Source of the DNA: Collinsella aerofaciens ATCC 25986
GTDB lineage: Bacteria; Actinomycetota; Coriobacteriia; Coriobacteriales; Coriobacteriaceae
Direction: 5' to 3'
DNA length: 64,000 nucleotides
Assembly: GCF_010509075.1 (NCBI RefSeq)
Contig: NZ_CP048433.1
Location: forward strand, 1-64,000
Shown here in pieces: positions 17,514 through 26,263 of this stretch (its first letter is position 1; each line of letters starts with the position of its first letter). A program made the position numbers and the translations under genes. The notes below the pieces were generated by a model. That model saw only the letters and a program-made list of their open reading frames with translations, did not search any database and had not been told where the DNA came from.

Positions 17514-18857
17514 CTAGTTGGCCATGACGCCTTCGGTCCAGGCCTCAACGTCCTCGATGCGCAGGACGTTGGCGACCTCGGCCACGCAGTCGACGCTGGC
17601 AAGCTCGGCGGCGGCAGCCTGGACGTCCTTCTCGAGCGCGCGGTGCGTCAGGAAGATGACCGAGCAGGCATCGCTGACGCCTGACTTGCCGTCCTCGACC
17701 TGGTTGATGAGCGAGATCGAGATGTTGTGCTTGGCAAAGATGTCGACCGTCTCGGACAGGGCGCCCACGCGGTCGGCGACCTTCAGGCGCACATAGTACT
17801 TGGTCTGGAGCTCGTCCATGGGCTTAAAGGCGAGGTTGTGGCCATAGGGCTCAATCTCGGGCAGCGGAACCACGCCGCGGCTGATCTGCTCGGAGAGCGA
17901 TAGGATATCGCCCACGACGGCGCTCGCGGTGGGGAAGGAGCCTGCGCCAGCGCCGTAGAACATGGTCTCGCCCACGGCGTCACCCACCACGTAGACGGCG
18001 TTCATGGCGCCGTTGACCTTGGCGAGCATATGGTCTGCCGGGATGAGCGTGGGATGCACGCGGACGTCGACGCCGGCGTCGGTGTTGCGTGCGATGCCCA
18101 GCAGCTTGATGGTGTAGCCGAGCTCGCGGGCCTGGGCAATGTCCTCGGCGCCGATGGTACGGATACCCTGTTGGTAGACATCGTCGGTGGTCACGCGGGT
18201 GCCAAAGCCGATGGAAGCGAGGATTGCCGTCTTGCTGGCGGCGTCGAAGCCGTCGACGTCGGCGGACGGGTCGGCCTCGGCATAGCCCTTGGCCTGCGCG
18301 TCGGCAAGCACATCGGCGTAATCGGCGCCCTCGGCGTCCATGCGCGACAGGATATAGTTGGTGGTACCGTTGAGAATGCCGGCGATGGTCAGGATCTTGT
18401 TGCCCACCAGGTCGTGCTCGAGCGTGCTGACAATGGGGATGCCACCGCCGCAGCTGGCCTCGCACTTAATCTGCACGCCGCACGCGCGCGCCTTCTCGGC
18501 GAGCGTCTCGACATGACGGCCCAGCAGGGCCTTGTTGGCAGAGACGACATGCTTGCCGTTCTCGAAGGCGGTGGTGAAGATTTCGGTCGCGGGGTGCTCG
18601 CCGCCGATGAGCTCGACGACGATATCGACGGCGGGGTCGGTGACGACGTCGTGCCAGTCGCTCGTAAAGGCCTCGCGCTCAATACCGGCGGCTTCGGCCT
18701 GCTCCCAGGCAAGCGCGCAGGCGCGGGTCAGCTTAAGGTCGATGCCGTAGGCTGCCAGGTACTCATCGTGGTGGCTCTTGATCAGACGGGCCACGCCGCC
18801 GCCGACGGTTCCCAGACCGATGAGGCCGACGTTCACGGTGCGCAGGGGTTCGCTCAT
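17514..18857 (-). CDS. hom: Homoserine dehydrogenase with C-terminal ACT domain
   Basis: The 447-residue enzyme reduces aspartate semialdehyde to homoserine on the way to threonine and methionine. The N-terminal NAD(P) fold is VGLIGLGTVGGGVARL. The catalytic domain has VSANKALLG, CEASCGGGIPIV, GILNGTTNYILSRM and the substrate/lysine region DVDGFDAASKTAILAS. Residues from about 365 form an ACT domain (YYVRLKVADRVGALSETVDIFAKHNISI), the usual site of threonine feedback. ATG at 18855-18857 follows AAGGAGC. It appears monocistronic here, with no thrB or thrC next to it. Confidence 0.95.
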   Translation of the reverse strand: MSEPLRTVNVGLIGLGTVGGGVARLIKSHHDEYLAAYGIDLKLTRACALAWEQAEAAGIEREAFTSDWHDVVTDPAVDIVVELIGGEHPATEIFTTAFENGKHVVSANKALLGRHVETLAEKARACGVQIKCEASCGGGIPIVSTLEHDLVGNKILTIAGILNGTTNYILSRMDAEGADYADVLADAQAKGYAEADPSADVDGFDAASKTAILASIGFGTRVTTDDVYQQGIRTIGAEDIAQARELGYTIKLLGIARNTDAGVDVRVHPTLIPADHMLAKVNGAMNAVYVVGDAVGETMFYGAGAGSFPTASAVVGDILSLSEQISRGVVPLPEIEPYGHNLAFKPMDELQTKYYVRLKVADRVGALSETVDIFAKHNISISLINQVEDGKSGVSDACSVIFLTHRALEKDVQAAAAELASVDCVAEVANVLRIEDVEAWTEGVMAN

Positions 18858-19110
18858 AGATAGCTCCTTCGTGCATCTTATGGATGGATTAACCGCTTAA
18901 AGGTTGAGTGCATTCTAGCGTGAACCGAGGGCGCGTGCTCGCCAGGCAACAGGAGTCGCACAAAACGGCACCCCCGAAACGCTGCGGAAACATTGGAAAC
19001 ATGCTCGCTACAAACGGAACTCCGTAACAAACTGTCAACGTTTGCGCCATAAGGTTTGCTCCGTACCGCAAGACGGCCGCGCTGCGGCCAGCGAAAAAAA
19101 GGGGGACACC

Positions 19111-20277
19111 ATGTTCAACATCAACAGCACGCTCAGCCGTAGGAACTTTCTCGCCGGTGCCGCGGCGCTCGGCAGTGCCGTCGCACTCGCTGGTTGCTCG
19201 TCGGGTGGCTCGGACGGCGGCTCCGCCGATGACGGCAAGACCTTCAAGATCGGTGTCATCGGCCCTCTGACCGGCGCCGCGGCAACCTATGGCGTTTCGG
19301 CCGAGAAGGGTGCCAAGCTCGCCGCCAAGGATTTCTCGACCAAGGACCTCAAGCTCTCGCTTAAGTCCGAGGATGACGTCGCTGACGGCGAGAAGGCCAT
19401 CAACGCCTTCAATGCCCTGTGCGACTGGGGCATGCAGGCGCTCGTCGGTCCCGTCACGACTGGTGCCGCCGTCGCCGTCTCGGGCGAGATTGCCGACGAT
19501 ATGCTCATGGTCACGCCCTCGGCCTCGTCTCTCGACGTCACCAAGGACAAGACCACGGTTTTCCAGGTTTGCTTCACCGATCCCACCATGGGCGCCAGCG
19601 CCGCAAAGTTCTTGGCCGAGAAGTACGCGGATGCCAAGATCGCCCTGTTCTACAACTCCGGCGATACGTATAGCTCGGGCGTTGCCGACGCTTTTGCCGA
19701 GCAGGCCAAGGCCTCCAAGCTCGACATCGTCGATACCGAGACCTTTAAGGACGACTCTTCCACGAGCTTTACCAACCAGCTCACCAAAGCCAAGGAGGCC
19801 GGCGCCACGCTCATCTTTGCGCCGATCTACTACACGCCGGCGTCCGTTTTGCTCAAGAACGCCAAGGACATGGGCTACGACATGACCCTCATGGGTACCG
19901 ATGGCATGGACGGCCTGCTCTCTGTGGAAGGCTTCGATACCTCTCTTGCCGAGGGGGTACTGCTCATGACCCCATTTTCTGCCGACGACGAGAAGAATGC
20001 CGACTTCGTCAAGGCCTATAAGGATGCCTACGACGAGACGCCCAACCAGTTTGCCGCCGACGCTTACGATTGCGTCCACGCCATCGCCGAGGCTATCGAT
20101 AGGGCGGGGATTGACATTTCGGCCGACGGTGCCGACATTGCCGGCGACCTTGCCAAGGCCATGCGCAAGATCAAGATCGAGGGCCTGACGGGCGAGCTGA
20201 CGTGGAACGACGAGGGCCAAGTCGAAAAGCCCGCTACGGCCTATGTGATTCAGGACGGCAAGTACATCGCCGCCTAA
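19111..20277 (+). CDS. Branched-chain amino acid ABC transporter substrate-binding lipoprotein (copy 1)
   Basis: A 388-residue LivJ/LivK-type periplasmic-binding fold protein. It has a lipoprotein signal with twin arginine (RRNFLAGAAALGSAVALAGC) and a lipobox cysteine at residue 30. KIGVIGPLTGAAATYG starts the mature type I binding fold. I chose ATG 19111, eight bases after GGGGG. It is the first of two tandem paralogues; the second, at 20547, shares about 70% of residues by eye, including a run of identical text around IYYTPASVLLKNAKDMGYD. It should capture leucine, isoleucine, valine or related ligands and deliver them to LivHMGF. Confidence 0.9.
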   Translation: MFNINSTLSRRNFLAGAAALGSAVALAGCSSGGSDGGSADDGKTFKIGVIGPLTGAAATYGVSAEKGAKLAAKDFSTKDLKLSLKSEDDVADGEKAINAFNALCDWGMQALVGPVTTGAAVAVSGEIADDMLMVTPSASSLDVTKDKTTVFQVCFTDPTMGASAAKFLAEKYADAKIALFYNSGDTYSSGVADAFAEQAKASKLDIVDTETFKDDSSTSFTNQLTKAKEAGATLIFAPIYYTPASVLLKNAKDMGYDMTLMGTDGMDGLLSVEGFDTSLAEGVLLMTPFSADDEKNADFVKAYKDAYDETPNQFAADAYDCVHAIAEAIDRAGIDISADGADIAGDLAKAMRKIKIEGLTGELTWNDEGQVEKPATAYVIQDGKYIAA

Positions 20278-20546
20278 GTGCATATAACGAGACCGGTGGG
20301 GCCGTTTTACGCAAGGCAAGGACGCCTGTAACAGAACGGAAACATTACTTTCACACAATAAAGTGGCTAAACTGCATAAACCTACAGGAATACGCAGAAT
20401 TATGGATAAATGGGCAAAACAAAAGAAAAGTTGAAATAATCGCCACTTTTCTCAACTAAAGCGTCTACTATTTTGCGAACGCCGAACACGGCGAAGGATG
20501 GCCTGTCGGGTAACCGAAACCCGACGAGATTTGAGAGGAGAGCCGC

Positions 20547-21734
20547 ATGTCGAGCCTCACCGGTAAGTCATTGAACCCTGTTATGAATCGCAGGAGCGTT
20601 ATCGCGAGCGCAGCAGGTCTGGGGGCGATGTCCATTCTAGCTGGCTGCTCCTCCAACGGCGGCGACAGCGGTTCCGCTTCGAGCGACGCTTCGTTTAAGA
20701 TCGGTACCATCGGCCCGCTGACCGGCGCCAACGCGTCCTACGGCAAGTCCGTTACCCAGGGTGTCGAGCTTGGCTGCAAGGATTTCTCGACCAAGGAGCT
20801 GCCGCTTGCCAGCAAGGCCGAGGATGACCAGGCCGACGGCGAGAAGGCCGTCAACGCCTTCAACACCCTGCTCGACTGGGGCATGCAGGCCCTCGTCGGC
20901 CCGACCACCACGGGTGCGTCGGTTGCCGTTGCCGCCGAGTGCGGTAACGACCCCAAGACGTTCATGATCACCCCGTCCGCGTCCTCCGAGGACGTCACCG
21001 ACGGCAAGGATTGCGTCTTCCAGGTTTGCTTCACCGACCCCAACCAGGGTGTCAACGCTGCCAAGTTCCTGGCGCAGAAGTATGCGGACGAAAAGTTCGT
21101 GCTGTTCTATAACTCCGGCGACGCCTATTCTTCGGGCATCGCAGATTCCTTTAAGGCCCAGGCCGCTGAGTCCAAGCTCGAGATTGTTGACGAGGAGACC
21201 TTTAAGGACGACTCCGCCACGAGCTTTACCAATCAGCTGACCAAGGCCAAGCAGGCCGGCGCCACCATGATCTTTGCGCCGATCTACTACACGCCGGCGT
21301 CCGTCCTGCTCAAGAACGCCAAGGACATGGGCTACGACGTCAAGATGATGGGCTGCGACGGCATGGACGGCATCCTGGGCGTTGAGGGCTTCGATACCTC
21401 TCTTGCCGAGGGTCTGCTGCTCATGACCCCGTTCTCCGCCGACGACGAGAAGAACGCCGACTTCGTTAACGCTTACAAGGATAAGTACGGCGATACCCCC
21501 GACCAGTTTGCCGCCGACGCCTACGACGGCGTGCACGCGGTGGCCGAGGCCGTCAAGGAGGCCGGTCTTGGTGTCGACGCCGATCCGACCGAGGTCGCCG
21601 AGAAGCTGTCCAAGGCTATGCTCAAGATTACCGTTGACGGTCTGACCGGCAAGCTCACCTGGAACGATAAGGGCCAGGTCCAGAAGGAGCCCACGGCGTA
21701 CGTCATCACCGACGGCAAGTACGTACAGGCCTAA
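20547..21734 (+). CDS. Branched-chain amino acid ABC transporter substrate-binding lipoprotein (copy 2)
   Basis: A 395-residue paralogue of the preceding gene. A longer N-terminus (MSSLTGKSLNPVMNRRSV) leads to a lipobox LAGCSS at about residue 34, then KIGTIGPLTGANASYG. A strong ribosome binding site (GAGAGGAGA) supports ATG 20547 rather than the internal ATG 20583. A 269-base AT-richer gap separates it from copy 1, so it may have its own promoter. It lies directly upstream of livH, the usual position for the system's own binding protein. Differences in the pocket half suggest different ligand preference. Confidence 0.92.
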   Translation: MSSLTGKSLNPVMNRRSVIASAAGLGAMSILAGCSSNGGDSGSASSDASFKIGTIGPLTGANASYGKSVTQGVELGCKDFSTKELPLASKAEDDQADGEKAVNAFNTLLDWGMQALVGPTTTGASVAVAAECGNDPKTFMITPSASSEDVTDGKDCVFQVCFTDPNQGVNAAKFLAQKYADEKFVLFYNSGDAYSSGIADSFKAQAAESKLEIVDEETFKDDSATSFTNQLTKAKQAGATMIFAPIYYTPASVLLKNAKDMGYDVKMMGCDGMDGILGVEGFDTSLAEGLLLMTPFSADDEKNADFVNAYKDKYGDTPDQFAADAYDGVHAVAEAVKEAGLGVDADPTEVAEKLSKAMLKITVDGLTGKLTWNDKGQVQKEPTAYVITDGKYVQA

Positions 21735-21766
21735 TTGGCCGCCTTACATAGAGCGGTTTTGATCCC

Positions 21767-21796
21767 AAGCAGGGGAGGTTTTGGCCTTCCCTGCTT
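21767..21796 (+). terminator. Stem-loop between binding-protein gene and livH (partial terminator or stabiliser)
   Basis: AAGCAGGGGAGG (21767-21778) pairs with CCTTCCCTGCTT (21785-21796) around a short loop, 33 bases past the copy 2 stop. No long U tract follows, only GCTTGGT. Such hairpins commonly keep binding-protein mRNA more abundant than permease mRNA. A second small hairpin (GGGAC...GTCCC, 21809-21826) follows. Confidence 0.5.
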
Positions 21797-21873
21797 GCTT
21801 GGTATCTAGGGACAGTGTAACGTCCCTGTTTCATACATTAACTGGAAACCTATTCGAAAGGGGGATGTGGAAC

Positions 21874-22755
21874 ATGACGGTCTTTATCCAATACCTGGTC
21901 AACGGCCTGTCCATGGGCAGCGTCTACGCCATCATCGCGTTGGGCTACACCATGGTCTACGGTATCGCCAAGATGCTCAACTTCGCTCACGGCGACGTCA
22001 TCATGGTCGGTGCCTATGTCTCGTTCTGCGCCACGTCGTATCTCGGCCTCCCAGGCTGGGCATCTGTAGTTCTCTCTTGTGTGGTCTGCACGGTTCTCGG
22101 TGTTCTCATTGAGGGTCTGGCCTATAAGCCGCTGCGCCAAGCAGGCCCGCTGGCCGTTCTGATCACGGCCATCGGCGTGTCTTACTTCCTGCAGAACGCC
22201 GCGCAGCTTCTGTGGGGCGCCACGCCCAAGAACTTCACTTCGCTCGTCACCTTCCCGGTGCCGGAGTTCTTGGCCAAGTTTAACGTAAGCGCCGTCTCGC
22301 TCGTCACCATCGTCGCCTGCCTGGTTATCATGGCCGGCCTGATGTTCTTTACAGGTAAGACCAAGATGGGCAAGGCCATGCGCGCTGTGTCCGAGGACAA
22401 GGCCGCCGCTCAGCTCATGGGCATCAACGTCAACCGCACCATCTCGATGACGTTCGCCATCGGCTCCGCCCTCGCTGCCATCGCCGGCGTGCTCCTGTGC
22501 TCCTACTCGCCGGTGTTGCAGCCCACCACGGGCGCCATGCCTGGCATCAAGGCCTTCGACGCTGCCGTTTTCGGCGGCATCGGTTCCATCCCCGGTGCCT
22601 TTGTCGGTGGTATTCTCATCGGCATCATCGAGGCGATGGCGCAGGCTTACATTTCCACGAGCCTTGCCAACTCCATCGTCTTTGGTGTTTTGATCATCGT
22701 CCTGCTCGTCAAGCCTGCCGGCCTCTTGGGCAAGTACGTCCCCGAGAAGGTGTAG
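21874..22755 (+). CDS. livH: Branched-chain amino acid ABC transporter permease LivH
   Basis: A 293-residue permease with about eight helices. The N-terminus QYLVNGLSMGSVYAIIALGYTMVYG and NFAHGDVIMVGAYV are LivH hallmarks, as is the late AFDAAVFGGIGSIPGAFVGGILIGIIEA coupling region. I chose ATG 21874, nine bases after AAGGGGG; the ATG at 21865 abuts that site. It forms the membrane channel with LivM. livM follows at once. Confidence 0.93.
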   Translation: MTVFIQYLVNGLSMGSVYAIIALGYTMVYGIAKMLNFAHGDVIMVGAYVSFCATSYLGLPGWASVVLSCVVCTVLGVLIEGLAYKPLRQAGPLAVLITAIGVSYFLQNAAQLLWGATPKNFTSLVTFPVPEFLAKFNVSAVSLVTIVACLVIMAGLMFFTGKTKMGKAMRAVSEDKAAAQLMGINVNRTISMTFAIGSALAAIAGVLLCSYSPVLQPTTGAMPGIKAFDAAVFGGIGSIPGAFVGGILIGIIEAMAQAYISTSLANSIVFGVLIIVLLVKPAGLLGKYVPEKV

Positions 22756-23844
22756 GTGAGCGTTATGAAGTTTCTTAAAGACAAGCAGACGCGTCACGAC
22801 TTTGTCACGTACGCCATGTGCGTTGTGGCGTTCGCCATCGTGTTCTTTATGCAGTCCAACCACATGATCCCGCGCATGATCGCCGGTCAGCTGGTTCCCA
22901 TCACGGCCTATATCGTCATGGCCATCTCCCTTAACCTCGTCGTCGGCATCGCGGGCGACTTGTCGCTGGGCCACGCGGGCTTTATGAGCGTCGGTGCCTA
23001 TACGGGCATCGTCACTGCCGTCGCGCTGGAGAGCACCGTTCCGTCCGATCCGATGCGTCTGATCATCAGCATTGTGGTCGGCGCTATCGCCGCTGCCATC
23101 TTGGGCTTCTTGATCGGTATCCCGGTCCTGCGCCTGAGCGGCGACTATCTGGCCATTGTGACCCTGGCTTTTGGCGAGATCATCAAAGAGGTCGTCACCT
23201 GCCTCATTGTGGGCGTCGATTCCCGCGGCCTGCATGTGATCTTTAACATCACGGGTAACTCTACGATCGACGACCTGCACCTGCTCGAGGACGGCACCGC
23301 CATCATCAAGGGCGCGCAGGGCGCATCGGGCGTGTCGACCTATTCGACCTTCCTTGCCGGCGCAATCCTGGTTATGGTCGCGCTCGTGATTGTGCTCAAC
23401 CTGGTTCGCAGCCGTACCGGTCGTGCCATTATTGCCGTGCGCGACAACAAGATCGCTGCCGAGTCTGTGGGCATCTCCGTCACCCAGTACCGCATGATTG
23501 CCTTCGTGGTTTCCGCTGCCCTCGCCGGTGCTGCCGGAGCCCTGTTCGGCGGTAACTTCTCGCAGCTTTCCGCCACTAAGTTCGACTTCAATACGTCCAT
23601 CCTCATTCTGGTGTTCGTGGTCCTGGGCGGCCTGGGCAACATGCGCGGCTCCGTTATCGCCGCGGCGCTGCTCACGGTGCTCCCCGAGCTGCTCCGTCAG
23701 TTCTCGGACTACCGCATGCTCATCTACGCCATCGTGTTGATTCTGGTCATGGTCTTTACTAACAACCCACAGCTCAAGGCGTTCTTCGCACGCATTAAGG
23801 ACCGCTTTGCTTCCAAGAAGGAGGTGGCAGCCGATGCCCAGTAA
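22756..23844 (+). CDS. livM: Branched-chain amino acid ABC transporter permease LivM
   Basis: A 362-residue permease: MAISLNLVVGIAGDLSLGHAGFMSVGAYTG and the C-terminal LVFVVLGGLGNMRGSVIAAALLTVLPELLR identify LivM. GTG 22756 directly follows the livH stop and is preceded by GAGAAGG; ATG 22765, nine bases on and preceded by AGGTGAG, is an equally possible start. Its 3' end overlaps livG by 11 bases, indicating coupled translation. Confidence 0.92.
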   Translation: MSVMKFLKDKQTRHDFVTYAMCVVAFAIVFFMQSNHMIPRMIAGQLVPITAYIVMAISLNLVVGIAGDLSLGHAGFMSVGAYTGIVTAVALESTVPSDPMRLIISIVVGAIAAAILGFLIGIPVLRLSGDYLAIVTLAFGEIIKEVVTCLIVGVDSRGLHVIFNITGNSTIDDLHLLEDGTAIIKGAQGASGVSTYSTFLAGAILVMVALVIVLNLVRSRTGRAIIAVRDNKIAAESVGISVTQYRMIAFVVSAALAGAAGALFGGNFSQLSATKFDFNTSILILVFVVLGGLGNMRGSVIAAALLTVLPELLRQFSDYRMLIYAIVLILVMVFTNNPQLKAFFARIKDRFASKKEVAADAQ

Positions 23845-24694
23845 GTTTGAGTTCAACAAGGGCAAGATGGTCCCGTATCCTTCTGGCGCCATCGTTCCCG
23901 ACCGCGACTTGGGCCAGCGCCCGGCGCTCGAGTGCATCCACCTGGGCATTGAATTCGGCGGCCTTAAGGCGGTAGACGACTTTAGCCTAACCATCGGCAA
24001 GACCGAGATCGCCGGTCTCATCGGCCCCAACGGTGCCGGCAAGACCACGGTCTTCAACCTGCTCACCAAGGTGTACCAGCCTACGCACGGCACCATCCTG
24101 CTCGACGGTGAGGACACTTCGGGCAAGTCGGTCTACCAGGTCAACCGCATGGGTATTGCCCGTACGTTCCAGAACATCCGCCTGTTCAACACCATGACGG
24201 TGGAGGACAACGTTAAGGTCGGCCTGCACAACCAGGAGCGCTACTCCGGTTTTGAGGGCGTGCTGCGCCTGCCGACGTATTGGAAGCACGAGAAGGCCGC
24301 CCACGAGCGCGCCATGGAGCTGCTGTCCATTTTTGACATGGAGCACCTGGCAAATGAACAGGCCGGCTCGCTTCCTTACGGCGCTCAGCGTCGTCTGGAA
24401 ATCGTCCGCGCGCTTGCCACCAACCCCAAGCTGCTGCTGCTCGACGAGCCTGCCGCCGGCATGAACCCGTCCGAGACCGCAGAGCTCATGGCGAACATCG
24501 TCAAGATCCGCGACACCTTCGGCATCGCCATCATGCTTATCGAGCATGATATGTCGCTCGTCATGAACATCTGCGAGGGCATCTGCGTGCTTAACTTTGG
24601 TAAGGTTATCGCCAAGGGCACGGCTGAGGAAATCCAGAATAACGATGCCGTTATCGAGGCGTATCTGGGTAAGCAGGATAAGGGGGAGAACTAA
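23834..24694 (+). CDS. livG: Branched-chain amino acid ABC transporter ATPase LivG
   Basis: A 286-residue ATPase. The Walker A motif is GPNGAGKTT, the Q-loop region is RTFQNIRLFNTMTVEDNV, the signature is LPYGAQRRLEIVRAL and Walker B is LLLLDEPAAGMNP, followed by H of IEHDM. An unusually long N-terminal lead of about 30 residues (KGKMVPYPSGAIVPDRDLG) precedes the ABC core. ATG 23834 lies within the end of livM after GAAGGAGGT. It pairs with LivF to power import. Confidence 0.93.
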   Translation: MPSKFEFNKGKMVPYPSGAIVPDRDLGQRPALECIHLGIEFGGLKAVDDFSLTIGKTEIAGLIGPNGAGKTTVFNLLTKVYQPTHGTILLDGEDTSGKSVYQVNRMGIARTFQNIRLFNTMTVEDNVKVGLHNQERYSGFEGVLRLPTYWKHEKAAHERAMELLSIFDMEHLANEQAGSLPYGAQRRLEIVRALATNPKLLLLDEPAAGMNPSETAELMANIVKIRDTFGIAIMLIEHDMSLVMNICEGICVLNFGKVIAKGTAEEIQNNDAVIEAYLGKQDKGEN

Positions 24695-25408
24695 ATGGCA
24701 GAGCCGATGCTTTCCGTCTACAACATCAACGTCTGGTACGGCGCCATCCACGCCATCAAGGACATCTCCTTTAACGTTAACGAGGGCGAGATCGTGGCCT
24801 TGATTGGTGCCAACGGTGCCGGCAAGTCCACAACGCTCAAGACCGTCTCGGGCCTGCTGCGCTCCAAGACCGGCTCCATCAAGTTTATGGGCGAGGACAT
24901 TACCCATACGCCCGCTGATAAGCTGGTTGGTAAGGGCCTGGCTCAGGTTCCCGAGGGTCGTCGCGCCTTTTTGCAGATGACGGTCGAGGAGAACCTGGAG
25001 ATGGGTGCCTATACACAGCCCAAGTCCACGGTGGCTCCGGGCCTGGAGCGCGTCTACGAGCAGTTCCCGCGCCTGAAGGAACGTCGTCGCCAGGTCGCCG
25101 GTACCCTTTCGGGCGGCGAGCAGCAGATGCTCGTTATGGGTCGCGCTCTTATGAGTAACCCTAAGCTGCTCATGCTTGATGAGCCCTCTATGGGCTTGGC
25201 ACCGATTCTGATTGAGCAGATCTTCCAGATCGTCGAGGATCTGCATAAGGCCGGAACCACGGTGCTCCTGGTCGAGCAAAACGCGCAGATGGCGCTTTCC
25301 ATCGCCACGCGCGGCTACGTGCTCGAGACCGGCAAGATCACCATGACCGGTACCGGCCAAGAGCTCCTGCACGACGATAACGTCCGCAAAGCCTACCTCG
25401 GAGGCTAA
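24695..25408 (+). CDS. livF: Branched-chain amino acid ABC transporter ATPase LivF
   Basis: A 237-residue ATPase of usual LivF length: Walker A GANGAGKSTT, VPEGRRAFLQMTVEENLEMGAY, signature LSGGEQQMLVMGRAL, Walker B LLMLDEPSMGLAP and the H-loop VEQNAQ. ATG 24695 follows the livG stop directly, with AAGGGGGAG just before. It is the last gene of the operon and is followed by a strong terminator. Confidence 0.94.
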   Translation: MAEPMLSVYNINVWYGAIHAIKDISFNVNEGEIVALIGANGAGKSTTLKTVSGLLRSKTGSIKFMGEDITHTPADKLVGKGLAQVPEGRRAFLQMTVEENLEMGAYTQPKSTVAPGLERVYEQFPRLKERRRQVAGTLSGGEQQMLVMGRALMSNPKLLMLDEPSMGLAPILIEQIFQIVEDLHKAGTTVLLVEQNAQMALSIATRGYVLETGKITMTGTGQELLHDDNVRKAYLGG

Positions 25409-25420
25409 CCCACCTAACAA

Positions 25421-25456
25421 AAGGGGCGCTGACTATCTCAGTCAGCGCCCCTTTTT
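25421..25456 (+). terminator. Rho-independent terminator of the liv operon
   Basis: AAGGGGCGCTGAC (25421-25433) pairs with GTCAGCGCCCC (25441-25451) and is followed by TTTTT. It lies 13 bases past the livF stop. Confidence 0.92.
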
Positions 25457-25522
25457 AGTTGCGGTGAAATAGGGACTGAATACGGGCTCCAGAGGCCAAA
25501 AGAGTCCCTATTCCACCGCAAC
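25457..25522. repeat. Long imperfect palindrome with 21-base arms
   Basis: The left arm AGTTGCGGTGAAATAGGGAC (25457 on) and the right arm GTCCCTATTCCACCGCAACT (to 25522) are reverse complements apart from one position, separated by about 24 bases. It begins right at the liv terminator's U tract and ends 60 bases before cutC. There is no U tract after it, so it is not a terminator. It could be a small mobile palindromic repeat or an operator for cutC. Confidence 0.55.
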
Positions 25523-25582
25523 TTCATGGGGATGTGTGACAATGCCCGTCGGAAAACATCTGCTGTCTTTGGGGGTCTATCT

Positions 25583-26260
25583 ATGCTGTACGAGTTTTGT
25601 GCCGAGAACTTTGAGCGGGTGCCGGCGGCTATCGATGCCGGTGCAAGGCGCGTCGAGCTGTGCGACAACCTTGCCGTCGGTGGTACCACGCCCTCGGCTG
25701 GCGTTATCAGCGCTACGGTCGGCTATGCTCACGAGCATGACGCGCGAGTGATGTGCATGATTCGCCCGCGTGGCGGTGACTTTCATTACAACCAGGACGA
25801 GCTGCGCATGATGGAGATGGACCTGGGCCTTGCCGTGAGCGCCGGCGTTGACGGCTTGGTCTTTGGCTGCTGCAAGCCCTGCGCTGGCGGATGGGCGCTC
25901 GACGAGCTTACGCTTGGTGCCCTCGTGATGGCCGCGGGCTGCGCGACCGAGGAGTGCAAGCGCGGGCCCATCGATATTACCTTCCACATGGCCTTCGACC
26001 AGCTCTCGCCCGAGGCTCAGCTCGATGCCGTCGACACACTCGCCGACTGCGGTATCACGCGCATCCTGACGCATGGTGGCGCTGCCGGAACGCCGATCGA
26101 GGACAACCTGGAGCACCTGTCGCGTCTTATCGAGTATGCGGGCGACCGCCTGACCATCCTTCCCGGCGGTGGCATTTCTACGGCCAACCGCGATACCGTG
26201 GCGGCGGCACTGGGCGTCTCCGAGCTCCATGGCACCAAGATCGTGCCGCTGGAGGTATAA
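25583..26260 (+). CDS. cutC: CutC family protein
   Basis: A 225-residue TIM-barrel protein: EFCAENFERVPAAIDAGARRVELCDNLAVGGTTPS, MIRPRGGDFHYN, FHMAFDQ and LTHGGAAGTP are family hallmarks. CutC was named for copper homeostasis in Escherichia coli, but its true activity is unsettled. ATG 25583 follows GGGGG. The next gene starts three bases after its stop and shares its transcript. Confidence 0.9.
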   Translation: MLYEFCAENFERVPAAIDAGARRVELCDNLAVGGTTPSAGVISATVGYAHEHDARVMCMIRPRGGDFHYNQDELRMMEMDLGLAVSAGVDGLVFGCCKPCAGGWALDELTLGALVMAAGCATEECKRGPIDITFHMAFDQLSPEAQLDAVDTLADCGITRILTHGGAAGTPIEDNLEHLSRLIEYAGDRLTILPGGGISTANRDTVAAALGVSELHGTKIVPLEV

Positions 26261-26263
26261 CCC

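Noticed and set aside
21850-25420. Two long leftward frames (758 and 477 codons) opposite livH-livF
   Set aside because: Same antisense effect of biased codons. The real genes on the other strand have complete family motifs and sites.
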